DNA of 26,388 nt from GW2011-AR1 sp964384965 (GTDB taxonomy: Archaea; Nanobdellota; Nanobdellia; Pacearchaeales; GW2011-AR1). The notes under the pieces are model-generated. The model was not told the DNA's origin. It did no database searches and saw only the letters and a list, made by a program, of their open reading frames with translations. Where the stretch lies: positions 1 through 26,388 of the forward strand of contig CAYLLR010000004.1 of NCBI GenBank assembly GCA_964384965.1. The letters are read 5' to 3'. The position numbers and the translations under genes are program-made. Each line of letters starts with the position of its first letter. Position 1 is the stretch's first letter. Below are positions 1 to 7,418 of this stretch, piece by piece.

Positions 1-35
1 CCTGCCAAAATAAGAAGATTTATAAATATGGCAGG
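1..35. repeat. Inverted repeat flanking the TATA box
   Basis: CCTGCC at 1-6 and GGCAGG at 30-35 are perfect inverted copies on either side of the TATA box. The left arm touches the window edge, so its full length is unknown. It could be an operator for the downstream ATPase gene or the end of an upstream hairpin. Confidence 0.4.
19..28 (+). promoter_or_regulatory. TATA box of the AAA ATPase gene
   Basis: TTTATAAATA is centred about 25 nt before the ATG at 48, the spacing of an archaeal promoter giving a leaderless mRNA. The same ten bases form the TATA box at 3972-3981. Confidence 0.7.
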
Positions 36-47
36 GTTATAATTACC

Positions 48-1265
48 ATGGTTTACGTAACAAGATTATTAGAAAAAGAACTTAAGAAATATTTAAAATC
101 AAGAGAAATTCTTGCCATTCTTGGAACAAGACAATGTGGAAAAACGACTATGTTAAATCATTTTTTGGATGAAGTAAAGGGGAAAAAAATAGAGAGAATA
201 AGTTTTGATAATATAAAAATATTGGAACTATTTGAAAATGATTCTGATTTGTTTATAGAAAAACATGTAAAAGGAAAAGACATCCTATTTATCGATGAAG
301 TCCAGTATTCTAAAGACGCAGGGAAAAAATTAAAATATATCTATGATAAAGAAAAAATCAAAATAATAATTACCGGATCTTCTGCACCCGAAATCTCAAT
401 TCAATGTTTAAAATATCTTGTTGGAAGAATCTTGTTGTTTAAATTGTTCCCGTTCAACTTCGAAGAATATTTAAGTCATAAAGACAAAGCACTTTCAAAA
501 ATTTTTAAAACAGGAAGAATAACTAAAACTTCTTTAAAAATCCTAAATGAATACCTTGATGAATTTTTAATTTATGGGGGATATCCAAGAGTTGTCTTGG
601 AAAAAAGAAGGGAAAACAAAGAAAAAATCTTGGAGGGTATTTACAGCACTTTTTTATTGAAAGAAATAAGAGAAGTATTAGAATTGAGTGAAGATAGAAA
701 ATTAATCAAATTAATCAAGGCGTTATCTTTGCAAATTGGAAATCTAATTGAGTATAATGAATTGTCGCAATTAACAGGGTTTCCTAATCTTGACCTAAAA
801 AAATACTTAAATATATTGGATAAAACATTCATTGCAACAGAGTTGAAACCTTTTTTCTCCAATAAGAGAACCGAACTTGTGAAAACACCCAAAGTTTATT
901 TTTATGATTTGGGGTTTAGAAATGTATGTATAAATAATTTCAGCAAGGAAAGAAGCGATGCAGGGGCCATTTTAGAAAATTTTATTTTTACTGAATTAGT
1001 AAAAAAGCAACAAAAACAAATAAATTTCTGGAGAACAAAATCAAAAGCAGAAGTAGATTTTGTGGTTGAAAAAAACTCAGAATTGATTCCAATAGAAATA
1101 AAGAAAAATTCTAAAGGAAATCTTCCCCCCTCTCTTAAAAGCTTCTTGGAAAAATATTCTCCAAAAAATGCATATATCCTTTCCAAGAGTTATGAACAAA
1201 TAAAAAAAGAAAAAGGAATTCCAGTTAATTTTCTACCCTTCGTCAAATTTATTTCTAAAATCTAA
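48..1265 (+). CDS. AAA ATPase of the AAA_14/DUF4143 type
   Basis: This 405-residue P-loop ATPase belongs to the archaeal/bacterial family pairing an AAA_14 domain with a C-terminal DUF4143 domain. The Walker A motif GTRQCGKTT is at residues 26-34, Walker B DILFIDEVQ at 78-86, and a sensor-like strand ending TGSSAPE at about 109-115. The family's GR..LFPFNFEEYL stretch follows at 126-142. Near the C-terminus, AEVDFVV followed by IPIEIKK resembles a PD-(D/E)XK nuclease-like core. Members are numerous in DPANN genomes; their physiological role is not settled and no partner gene is adjacent. The ATG is supported by a TATA box 25 nt upstream. It ends convergently with the flippase gene. Confidence 0.88.
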   Translation: MVYVTRLLEKELKKYLKSREILAILGTRQCGKTTMLNHFLDEVKGKKIERISFDNIKILELFENDSDLFIEKHVKGKDILFIDEVQYSKDAGKKLKYIYDKEKIKIIITGSSAPEISIQCLKYLVGRILLFKLFPFNFEEYLSHKDKALSKIFKTGRITKTSLKILNEYLDEFLIYGGYPRVVLEKRRENKEKILEGIYSTFLLKEIREVLELSEDRKLIKLIKALSLQIGNLIEYNELSQLTGFPNLDLKKYLNILDKTFIATELKPFFSNKRTELVKTPKVYFYDLGFRNVCINNFSKERSDAGAILENFIFTELVKKQQKQINFWRTKSKAEVDFVVEKNSELIPIEIKKNSKGNLPPSLKSFLEKYSPKNAYILSKSYEQIKKEKGIPVNFLPFVKFISKI

Positions 1266-1347
1266 CCCATTTTCTTGAATTTTACAAATTAAAATATAAA
1301 ACCTGAATAGGACATCCAAAATATCTCACAATATGGGCTTGGAAGAG

Positions 1348-2709
1348 TTAATTTCTTTTTCTATCCCAAAACACAAAACCCCCAAGATAGAAAACTCTGC
1401 TAATTATTGTGGCAATGCATGCACCTAAAACAGCCTCCATCATTCCAAATCTAAGGCCATATGAGATAAAAGCCCAATTTAGTAGGATATTAATCAATGT
1501 GCTGATAATCAGCATTTTTGCAATAATTTTTGTTTTTTCTTGAGAAACAAAATAACTGCTGTATAATCCAATCAGAGGGAGTATTATTATCAAAATTGAA
1601 AATGTTTTTAGAAAGATTGTTGCAGGAAGATATTCTTGGCCATATATTAAAAGAATGTACTCCGCAAGAAAGAAAGTGAAAACTGCCGCTAAAGTTGAGA
1701 TTAAAATCATAAAGTTCCTTATTTTTTTAAACATCTTTTCTAAACTTTTTTCTTTTAATCTAGAAAAAATAGGAAAAACTGCAGCAGGAATAAAACTAAG
1801 TAAAGCAGATGCTGCTCCAATTAATCCAAATGCTGCCCCATAATAGCCAATGTATACGCTTTCAACATAATGCCCAAGCATTAAAGTATCAACATAACCA
1901 AAGAACATTCCAGAAAGTGCGGTGACGGAAAGGGGCAAAATAAATTTTTTTATTCCTATTTTTTCTTTTATTGTTAATTTTCCTTTTTTTCCTTTTAGGA
2001 AGAATGCTTTTTTTGTTAGATTAATTTTTATAAAAATTAAAGCGATAGCATAACAAAAAGTTAAAATAAGAATTATTCCTGCTACAATTAGAGAGGGGTC
2101 CAAATTTATTTTAAATAAATATAAAATTCCAATTGGAACAAGAGCAAGTCTTAAAATTTGAAAGATGAGCTCCTTAATTGTAGAATACCTAAAGATATTC
2201 ATCGTTATGAGCGTTCCTTCAAAATACCCCAAAATTCCCCCTACCGGCAAATAAAGTCCCCCAGCTAAAAGTGCATAAAAAATTGGTTTATTATAATAAT
2301 AGTTTGAAATAAAATAAGCTGAAATTAAAAGAACAAAAGAAGAGAACCCCACTAAATAAATTTTATATTTTAATAATCCCTGGTAATATGCTTTTGCTTT
2401 TTTAAAATCTTTTTTAGAAAGAGCCTTTGAAACAAAAACAACTAATGCAGAACCAATTCCTAAATCGGAAAAAGATCCAAACAAAATGATTGTTCCCAAG
2501 GCCAAACTATACAGCCCAAATAATTCAGGCATTAACATCCTAGCAAGTATAATGGTAAACAATAAGGAACCCACTTTTGCAATTATTGTGGTTGTTAGCT
2601 GATAACTAGAATTTTTAATCGCTTGTCCAGTATTTCCCGAAAAATCTCTTTTTTGAAATCTTCTAAAAATATTTTTAAAATCCTTCCCTTCTTGTTGAAT
2701 AAATTCCAT
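1348..2709 (-). CDS. Polysaccharide/lipid-linked oligosaccharide flippase (MATE-like, RfbX family)
   Basis: A 453-residue polytopic membrane protein with about 12-14 hydrophobic segments. The N-terminal region, with LARMLMPELFGLYSLALG at about residues 56-73, is typical of Wzx/RfbX-type flippases that move undecaprenyl- or dolichyl-linked sugars across the membrane. The first 30 residues are charged and cytoplasmic. It starts 6 nt after the stop of the winged-helix/nucleotidyltransferase gene upstream, so the two are probably cotranscribed. A GlcNAc-1-phosphate transferase gene lies 2 kb upstream on the same strand, which fits a role in surface glycan or glycoprotein assembly. The exact substrate cannot be told from sequence. 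Confidence 0.87.
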   Translation of the reverse strand: MEFIQQEGKDFKNIFRRFQKRDFSGNTGQAIKNSSYQLTTTIIAKVGSLLFTIILARMLMPELFGLYSLALGTIILFGSFSDLGIGSALVVFVSKALSKKDFKKAKAYYQGLLKYKIYLVGFSSFVLLISAYFISNYYYNKPIFYALLAGGLYLPVGGILGYFEGTLITMNIFRYSTIKELIFQILRLALVPIGILYLFKINLDPSLIVAGIILILTFCYAIALIFIKINLTKKAFFLKGKKGKLTIKEKIGIKKFILPLSVTALSGMFFGYVDTLMLGHYVESVYIGYYGAAFGLIGAASALLSFIPAAVFPIFSRLKEKSLEKMFKKIRNFMILISTLAAVFTFFLAEYILLIYGQEYLPATIFLKTFSILIIILPLIGLYSSYFVSQEKTKIIAKMLIISTLINILLNWAFISYGLRFGMMEAVLGACIATIISRVFYLGGFVFWDRKRN

Positions 2710-2715
2710 TTTAAA

Positions 2716-3312
2716 TTAAGTTTTCCACTTTAATTTATAAAAATATTCTGAATTTATTAAAGGTATTCCTTCCAAAACTTCAATAGTTAATGGGTGATCA
2801 AGTTTTTTTTCAAAATTTTTCTTGTTCAATACTTTAAAATTAATCTCTACTCCAAAAGAATCTTCAATTTCCCCAATTTTCTTTTTTAAATCTTTTTCAG
2901 ATTCGTTTGAAATAAAAAACAGGTCCACATCAGAATTTTTATTTTGATATCCTTTAGAGTAACTTCCAAATAGGATTAAGCAATCAATATTCTTAACAAA
3001 CGAACCAATTTTTAGAAAAAGTTCTTCTAAAATAGTTTTAATTTTTTTATTTTTTTGAATCAAATTTATTAACTTTAATTTTTTCCAGACAATTAAATAA
3101 TTTAAACTCAAGTTATTTTTTTTAATTTTATAAATTATGGTTTTTCCTATTTGTTTCTTCTCTAAAACTCCTAATCTAAAAAAATAATTTAAAATCTTTC
3201 CAACTTGGGTGTGGGAAAGTCCAATGTTTCTAGAAATTTCCCTCATATGTTTAGGGGATTTATCTAATTCCCCAAGAACATTATAATAATTATTGGTAAT
3301 TATATCTTCCAT
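2716..3312 (-). CDS. Winged-helix + nucleotidyltransferase (MNT-like) protein, copy 1
   Basis: 198 residues. An N-terminal winged helix-turn-helix (about residues 8-65, putative recognition helix SHTQVGKILNYFF at 33-45) is followed by a minimal nucleotidyltransferase domain with FGSYSKG at 115-121 and the metal-binding pair DVD at 128-130. The usual third acidic residue is not obvious; the matching strand reads VEINFKV near 155. It is similar in layout and helix sequence to the protein at 3416-3952. Such fusions may regulate their own gene or modify a target by nucleotide transfer; no HEPN partner is present. A TATA box 26 nt upstream implies a leaderless message, and a palindrome sits immediately before the ATG. 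Confidence 0.8.
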   Translation of the reverse strand: MEDIITNNYYNVLGELDKSPKHMREISRNIGLSHTQVGKILNYFFRLGVLEKKQIGKTIIYKIKKNNLSLNYLIVWKKLKLINLIQKNKKIKTILEELFLKIGSFVKNIDCLILFGSYSKGYQNKNSDVDLFFISNESEKDLKKKIGEIEDSFGVEINFKVLNKKNFEKKLDHPLTIEVLEGIPLINSEYFYKLKWKT

Positions 3313-3313
3313 A

Positions 3314-3331
3314 TGTAAACTATATATTACA
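3314..3331. promoter_or_regulatory. Palindromic operator candidate at the start of copy 1
   Basis: TGTAAACTATATATTACA contains arms TGTAA and TTACA. Read on the minus strand it is TGTAATATATAGTTTACA, ending 1 nt before the ATG, between the TATA box and the start codon. A near-identical site overlaps the start of the paralogue at 3945-3960. Confidence 0.5.
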
Positions 3332-3333
3332 AT

Positions 3334-3342
3334 CTTTAAAAA
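3334..3342 (-). promoter_or_regulatory. TATA box of winged-helix/nucleotidyltransferase copy 1
   Basis: The minus strand reads TTTTTAAAG, centred 26 nt before the ATG at 3312. This predicts a leaderless transcript. Confidence 0.6.
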
Positions 3343-3415
3343 TATTTCTATTTATCTGAAAAGATTCTTAAAATTAGTGTTAAGAATTTTCGCCTCCAGT
3401 TTTTCACATATCTTT

Positions 3416-3952
3416 TCATCTTAATTCTATCATCCCTTGAAGAATAATACCATTTATTATGTTTTCTTTTAATCCAGGAGAAATCTTATTAAAATTTTGT
3501 TTAAAAAATAAATTGATTTTTCTCTTTAATTTTTTTTCAAATTTTTTTAGATCAATTTTTTCTTCTTCTGCTTCAACAAATAGATCAATATCAGATTCTT
3601 CAATATCCTCTCCAACAGAATAAGATCCAAAAAGAACAATGGCCTTAGGCATAAATTCGTTTTCAATCTTCGAAATTAATCCACTTTCATAGAGATCCTT
3701 AAGGTTATTTATTTTTTTGATTATTTTAAATTTTTCATAATCTAAGTTAGAATAAAATACTGGAAAGGTTCTTTTTCCTTTTTTTTCCTTTTTTTCAATT
3801 ATTATCTTTTCTTTTATCAGTTCTTTTAAAATTTTTTTTACAGAAGTGTGGGCAATTTTACTTTTTTTTGAAATTTCCTTTAAGTAATGTTTTGTAGTAG
3901 GTTCTTCAAAGAAAACACTTAATACCTTTTCTTTACTACATTTTTGTAACAT
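3416..3952 (-). CDS. Winged-helix + nucleotidyltransferase (MNT-like) protein, copy 2
   Basis: 178 residues with the same layout as the gene at 2716-3312. A winged HTH lies at about residues 8-65, with helix AHTSVKKILKELIKEKIIIE at 35-54. The nucleotidyltransferase core has FGSYSVG at 108-114 and DID at 121-123. The C-terminal third is basic, with KINLFFK in the place where a third carboxylate is often found, so catalysis is uncertain. It carries its own promoter: TATA box 25 nt upstream of the ATG, with a palindrome overlapping the start codon. Function is not established. Autoregulation through the HTH is an inference from the operator shared with the paralogue. Confidence 0.8.
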   Translation of the reverse strand: MLQKCSKEKVLSVFFEEPTTKHYLKEISKKSKIAHTSVKKILKELIKEKIIIEKKEKKGKRTFPVFYSNLDYEKFKIIKKINNLKDLYESGLISKIENEFMPKAIVLFGSYSVGEDIEESDIDLFVEAEEEKIDLKKFEKKLKRKINLFFKQNFNKISPGLKENIINGIILQGMIELR

Positions 3953-3960
3953 ATATTACA
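3945..3960. promoter_or_regulatory. Palindromic operator candidate at the start of copy 2
   Basis: TGTAACATATATTACA overlaps the ATG at 3950-3952. On the minus strand it reads TGTAATATATGTTACA, sharing TGTAATATAT and the GTT/ACA end with the site at 3314-3331. Confidence 0.5.
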
Positions 3961-3971
3961 TAAATGTACCA

Positions 3972-3981
3972 TATTTATAAA
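3972..3981 (-). promoter_or_regulatory. TATA box of winged-helix/nucleotidyltransferase copy 2
   Basis: The minus strand reads TTTATAAATA followed by TGG, centred 25 nt before the ATG at 3952. This is the same core as the promoter at 19-28. Confidence 0.65.
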
Positions 3982-3986
3982 CCTTA

Positions 3987-4325
3987 TTAAAACTCTTCCG
4001 GACCAATTTTAATTAATATTTTACGAATTTCCTCAATGGTTTTTTGTTGAGTTTTTTTATCGGACATTCTGACAAATTTCATAAGAGTATCAACAAGTTC
4101 TTTTTCTGAAAGAACATTTATGTTTCCACCCCCTATAATAAAATAGAATCTAAATTTTTTATATTTTAATTCTTTAACTAAAAATCCTGCAAAATATCCA
4201 AGAGGTTTTTCTTTTTTTGGATTTTCTTCAAGAGATTCTAATAAATCAATAATCTTGTGAGATTCTCCTTTGAATTTTTTTTGAATTTCTTTGGCAAGAG
4301 ATCCAATTATTTGGATCTTGGCCAT
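3987..4325 (-). CDS. RelE/ParE-superfamily-like protein (putative toxin)
   Basis: 112 residues. The central stretch GYFAGFLVKELKYKKFRFYF, then FVRMSDKKTQQKTIEEIRKIL, has the strand-rich core and charged C-terminal helix seen in archaeal RelE-like toxins (mRNA interferase fold). A short upstream ORF overlaps its start by 80 nt and would be the natural antitoxin candidate. The assignment comes from the overall pattern; I cannot place catalytic residues with certainty. An alternative is a stand-alone RelE-fold protein without toxicity. Confidence 0.6.
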   Translation of the reverse strand: MAKIQIIGSLAKEIQKKFKGESHKIIDLLESLEENPKKEKPLGYFAGFLVKELKYKKFRFYFIIGGGNINVLSEKELVDTLMKFVRMSDKKTQQKTIEEIRKILIKIGPEEF

Positions 4326-4443
4326 TTCTTTTCAACCTTTTTTCTGAATTTTTCAAGTGAAAATATTTGTCAGAAGGCATTAAAAATTCTCTAAGTTGTT
4401 TTTTACTTCTCGGTTTAAAAAACTCTTTTATTGTAAATTCCAT
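4246..4443 (-). CDS. Small protein upstream of the RelE-like gene (antitoxin candidate)
   Basis: 65 residues starting MEFTIKEFFKPRSKKQLREF, basic with a helical look. A TATA box lies 25 nt before its ATG, so this is the first codon of a leaderless two-gene message. Its frame continues 80 nt into the RelE-like gene, so the last 25 or so residues are encoded by sequence shared with the toxin reading frame. That overlap is long for a toxin-antitoxin pair. Either the true antitoxin is the first 42 residues and the end is incidental, or a frame change has extended it. No recognised domain. Confidence 0.5.
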   Translation of the reverse strand: MEFTIKEFFKPRSKKQLREFLMPSDKYFHLKNSEKRLKRNGQDPNNWISCQRNSKKIQRRISQDY

Positions 4444-4463
4444 AAAAATTTAAAACAAATTTA

Positions 4464-4471
4464 GTTTAAAA
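4464..4471 (-). promoter_or_regulatory. TATA box of the small-ORF/RelE-like unit
   Basis: The minus strand reads TTTTAAAC, centred 25 nt upstream of the ATG at 4443. This supports that start as the 5' end of the message. Confidence 0.55.
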
Positions 4472-4477
4472 TATCTT

Positions 4478-5482
4478 CTAAAAAAACAAAATAAATCCTA
4501 AGATAATGATTAAAATCTGAAATAAATTAATCACTATTGGAACTTCCCATTCATACGCCTTGTGTGAAGGTTTGACCTTTTTCAAAATTTTAATTGCAAG
4601 ATGTTCAAGTCCATAGATTTTTCCACCATATCTTAATTCCAAACTCCCATCTTTTTGGATTTGTGAGAAACTCTCTTTCTTTAGTTTTCCCCTCAATTTA
4701 AGGATAACTTCAAAAACATAGGGAATAAAAAAGAAAAGGGCGATTTTTTCTACATTCCCCAGTATTGCGATTACCCCAATAAGAGCTCCGACGGGATAAG
4801 TTAATGTATCCCCCGGAAAAACTTTTGCGGGATATTTATTAAAAAAATAAAATGCAACCAACGAAGCAACCATAAATGTTGAAATGGCGCTTAGCCAAAA
4901 AGATCCAGAAATAAATGTCACAACTGAAAGAGCTAAAAGAATTAAAATTCCTTGGCTTGCTTCAAGTCCGTTATATCCTGCTAAAAAATTAAATGTGGAG
5001 GCTGTCCCGACGATTGCAAGAGGAATAAAAATTAAAGGATAGAAAAGACCTAAGTTGAATCCAAGAACATTTGAAACTCCCGCATTTAAGGCGACAAGAG
5101 GAATTGCTGCAAATAAAAGCAAGATTAATCTTGTTCTGTTTGTTAATCCTCTTTTCCATCCGAGAATATCATCAAAAATCCCCACAATTGTTGCAAAAAA
5201 TAAAACGGATAAAAGTCCGAAGATGTGGATTAAATTCGTTTCAACTTCAAAGAAAAATGTTTTAAGTGCAACATATAGAAAAGTACTTATCACAAACCCA
5301 ATTAAAACTGCAATTCCTCCCGCTTCAGCAATTTTTTCTTTTTTTAATTTGTGAACATCAAATCCTGAAAGATTTTCTTTTTTTGCTCGTTTTATCCACC
5401 TTGGTAAAATTAAAAGGGTAATAATAAACGAAAGGAGGATAATTGGAACAAAAAGAGTTCCTAAAAAAATTATATTTTCCAT
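4478..5482 (-). CDS. GlcNAc-1-phosphate transferase, dolichyl-phosphate type (MraY/WecA/ALG7 superfamily)
   Basis: 334-residue integral membrane enzyme with about 10 hydrophobic segments. It has the family's cytoplasmic signatures: DDILGWKRGL from Asp104-Asp105 (Mg/catalytic Asp pair), NFLAGYNGLE at 165-174, and FPGDTLTYPVGAL at 222-234. The last resembles the PGDT motif of eukaryotic ALG7 and archaeal GPT-type enzymes rather than bacterial MraY. The expected reaction is transfer of GlcNAc-1-phosphate from UDP-GlcNAc to a polyprenyl (dolichyl) phosphate, the first step of N-glycan lipid assembly. It has its own TATA box 26 nt before the ATG. The flippase gene about 2 kb downstream would act later in such a pathway. 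The exact sugar nucleotide is inferred from family. Confidence 0.85.
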   Translation of the reverse strand: MENIIFLGTLFVPIILLSFIITLLILPRWIKRAKKENLSGFDVHKLKKEKIAEAGGIAVLIGFVISTFLYVALKTFFFEVETNLIHIFGLLSVLFFATIVGIFDDILGWKRGLTNRTRLILLLFAAIPLVALNAGVSNVLGFNLGLFYPLIFIPLAIVGTASTFNFLAGYNGLEASQGILILLALSVVTFISGSFWLSAISTFMVASLVAFYFFNKYPAKVFPGDTLTYPVGALIGVIAILGNVEKIALFFFIPYVFEVILKLRGKLKKESFSQIQKDGSLELRYGGKIYGLEHLAIKILKKVKPSHKAYEWEVPIVINLFQILIIILGFILFF

Positions 5483-5503
5483 TAAATAACAAAATTATCT
5501 TGA

Positions 5504-5512
5504 TTTTTAAAC
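5504..5512 (-). promoter_or_regulatory. TATA box of the GlcNAc-1-phosphate transferase gene
   Basis: The minus strand reads GTTTAAAAA, centred 26 nt before the ATG at 5482. Leaderless transcription is predicted. Confidence 0.6.
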
Positions 5513-5528
5513 TTAATTAAATTAAAAT

Positions 5529-6389
5529 TCAATTGAAAAATAAGGGGGTTAGATAAACTTCCATAAATCCAGCAATAATTAAAATTACAACTCCAATGAA
5601 TAAAAGTATAATAACATTTTCAAGGACGTGAAGGAATCTTTTACTATTAATGCCATTTCTTATGAATCCTGTTCCGAGTATTCCCCCCGCCAATGCCGCT
5701 ATAAAATATGTTGTTATCTCCGGGAGTCCATGAATCATATATCTTGCAAGTCCGGCTGGAATTTGGGAAAGATTAAATTTGGTAAAAACTCCTATCGCGC
5801 TTGCAATAATTGTAGCATTCCATGCCAAGACAAAGATTGCTCCAGCACCGAATATTAATGAAAATATAAGCGTAAAAATCATTACATAAAAATTGTTTTC
5901 AAGAATTTTTAGGAGTCTGGAAATTCCTGTAACTTGCCCAGTTGGGCCAAGAAAAGTTCCAGAAGTGTATTGTGAAACACATCCCGAAACGTCAGAAGGG
6001 CTATTTATAGAACAATAAGTTTCAATTTGGGCATTTAATAAATTAACATCTCCCAAGATTAAATACCAAAAAGAAAAAGCCAAGACAAATCCTACAAACA
6101 ACCAAATTAGTGATAACATAGCATCCTTATGGACACTCCAGACCCTCCTAATTCCTCCAGGAATTTCATCTTCCTCCTCCTCCTGTTTAATTATATAATA
6201 CATGAACGGAAGTGAAAACATGACGGTGAAAGTCACAACAATCAATCCTGAATATTTTATTAAAATTGGGTCTGTTGAAAAAAAAAGTTTTACCAAAAGA
6301 AGAGAGAGTGAAGCATAAAGGAATCCTATAAAAAGCATTTTCCAAGGTCCTTTTTCTGCCCTTTTAGGATTAATCAAAGATTCTAACAT
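5529..6389 (-). CDS. SpoIIM-family (DUF95) membrane protein
   Basis: 286 residues with about six membrane segments. The C-terminal half has the SpoIIM/DUF95 pattern: a helix pair around GAGAIFVLAWNATIIASAIG, then IPAGLARYMIHGLPEITTYF with the conserved HG.PE.. turn, then a Gly-rich segment LAGGILGTGF. In archaea the family is widespread and unrelated to sporulation; its biochemical role is unknown, with suggestions of membrane or ion-related functions. An extracytoplasmic-looking loop at about residues 110-145 contains two Cys that could pair. It has its own TATA box and faces the ribose-1,5-bisphosphate isomerase gene across a 193-nt divergent spacer. Confidence 0.82.
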   Translation of the reverse strand: MLESLINPKRAEKGPWKMLFIGFLYASLSLLLVKLFFSTDPILIKYSGLIVVTFTVMFSLPFMYYIIKQEEEEDEIPGGIRRVWSVHKDAMLSLIWLFVGFVLAFSFWYLILGDVNLLNAQIETYCSINSPSDVSGCVSQYTSGTFLGPTGQVTGISRLLKILENNFYVMIFTLIFSLIFGAGAIFVLAWNATIIASAIGVFTKFNLSQIPAGLARYMIHGLPEITTYFIAALAGGILGTGFIRNGINSKRFLHVLENVIILLFIGVVILIIAGFMEVYLTPLFFN

Positions 6390-6410
6390 ATAAGATTCAA
6401 ATTAAGAGAT

Positions 6411-6418
6411 TTTTTAAA
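6411..6418 (-). promoter_or_regulatory. TATA box of the SpoIIM-family gene
   Basis: The minus strand reads ATTTAAAAA, centred 26 nt before the ATG at 6389. Confidence 0.55.
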
Positions 6419-6444
6419 TGTTCTTGGTTTTTTAAAATTTTAAA

Positions 6445-6467
6445 TCTCCTTCCCTCATAAAAGGAGA
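6445..6467. repeat. Inverted repeat in the divergent spacer
   Basis: TCTCCTT at 6445-6451 and AAGGAGA at 6461-6467 form a 7-bp stem with a 9-nt loop. The right arm contains a GGAG Shine-Dalgarno-like core that precedes a small TTG-initiated ORF. It could be an operator or an RNA hairpin hiding that site. Confidence 0.4.
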
Positions 6468-6477
6468 GTCCAGTTAT

Positions 6478-6558
6478 TTGAAAAATATTCTATTAAAAAA
6501 ACCTTTCAAAGAATTAGTTAAAACTACAAAGGAAATAAAATCTTATCACAAAAATTAA
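6478..6558 (+). CDS. Possible 26-aa mini-ORF upstream of ribose-1,5-bisphosphate isomerase
   Basis: TTG start about 10 nt after AAGGAG, ending in TAA 24 nt before the isomerase ATG. The peptide (KNILLKKPFKELVKTTKEI in its middle) is basic and helix-prone. It may be a leader peptide, a remnant, or chance. The isomerase TATA box overlaps its last codons. Confidence 0.25.
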   Translation: MKNILLKKPFKELVKTTKEIKSYHKN

Positions 6559-6562
6559 AAAC
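6555..6562 (+). promoter_or_regulatory. TATA box of the ribose-1,5-bisphosphate isomerase gene
   Basis: TTAAAAAC is centred about 25 nt before the ATG at 6583. It is a weaker match than the other promoters but at the same spacing. Confidence 0.45.
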
Positions 6563-6582
6563 TCCTCCAACTTCTTTATCGA

Positions 6583-7401
6583 ATGAAAAAGAGGGAAATG
6601 TTTAATAAAATTGTGAGGAATATAAAGAATGTTAAGATTCAAGGGGCAAGAAATATCGCAAGACAAGCCCTATATGCTTTTTCTTTAATTCCTCGTAAAA
6701 ATTCAATAAAAAAATTAATCTCTTTAAGACCGACGGAACCCATGCTTGTTAACGTATTAAAGAAGGCAAAATCCCAACCAATTAAAGAAATTTTTTTACA
6801 TTTTGATAAATCCCAAGAAAAAATTAATAAGTTTGTGTTTGAGAAAATAAAAGAGGGAGATATTATTTATACTCATTGTCATTCAACAAATGTTTCAAAT
6901 GCTTTGATTTATGCAAAAAAGAATGGAAAAAAATTCCAAGTATATAATACGGAGACTCGTCCTCTTTATCAAGGTAGGAAAACTGCAAAAGAATTAGGGA
7001 AAGCCGGGATAAAAGTTACAATGTTTGTGGATTCTGGAATGGACATAGCCCTTTCGGAAGAACAGGGAACGAAAAAAGTAAATAAAGCTTTCATCGGTGC
7101 AGACGCTCTCCTAAAAGAAGGAATCATTAACAAAATTGGAAGTGGGATGCTCGGAAAGTTGGCGAGGCTAAATAAAATTCCTGTTTATGTTATTGCAGAT
7201 TCTTGGAAATATTCTCCAAAAAAAGTGAAAATCGAAGAAAGAAGTTTTCGTGAAGTTTGGAAAAGGGTTCCAAAAAAGTATCCCATAAAAATTAGAAATC
7301 CTGCTTTTGAATTGTTAAAAAAAGAGGATATTAAAAAAATTATCTCTGAATTAGGAATTATGGATTATAAAAAGTTTTTAAACATTATGAAAAAACGTTA
7401 G
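6583..7401 (+). CDS. e2b2: Ribose-1,5-bisphosphate isomerase (eIF2B alpha/beta/delta family)
   Basis: 272 residues of the eIF2B-like fold. YTHCHST at 96-102 supplies the catalytic Cys99, NTETRPLYQG at 122-131 the substrate-phosphate loop, VDSGMD at 149-154, and GADALLKEG at 172-180 the catalytic Asp174, followed by INKIGSGML. Cys and Asp in these positions are the active-site pair of the archaeal isomerase and of methylthioribose-1-phosphate isomerase. The RPLYQGRKTAKEL context favours the R15P enzyme, which makes ribulose-1,5-bisphosphate from ribose-1,5-bisphosphate. It is about 50 residues shorter than the Thermococcus enzyme, mainly at the N-terminal helical domain. AMP phosphorylase, the preceding pathway step, is encoded at 24130-25611. 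An initiation-factor-like eIF2B homologue is the less likely alternative. Confidence 0.83.
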   Translation: MKKREMFNKIVRNIKNVKIQGARNIARQALYAFSLIPRKNSIKKLISLRPTEPMLVNVLKKAKSQPIKEIFLHFDKSQEKINKFVFEKIKEGDIIYTHCHSTNVSNALIYAKKNGKKFQVYNTETRPLYQGRKTAKELGKAGIKVTMFVDSGMDIALSEEQGTKKVNKAFIGADALLKEGIINKIGSGMLGKLARLNKIPVYVIADSWKYSPKKVKIEERSFREVWKRVPKKYPIKIRNPAFELLKKEDIKKIISELGIMDYKKFLNIMKKR

Positions 7402-7418
7402 GGTTCATATTCTCTCTT

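Noticed and set aside
2716..3952. HEPN/MNT toxin-antitoxin module
   Set aside because: Nucleotidyltransferase domains are present, but each is fused to a winged helix and no HEPN protein is encoded nearby.
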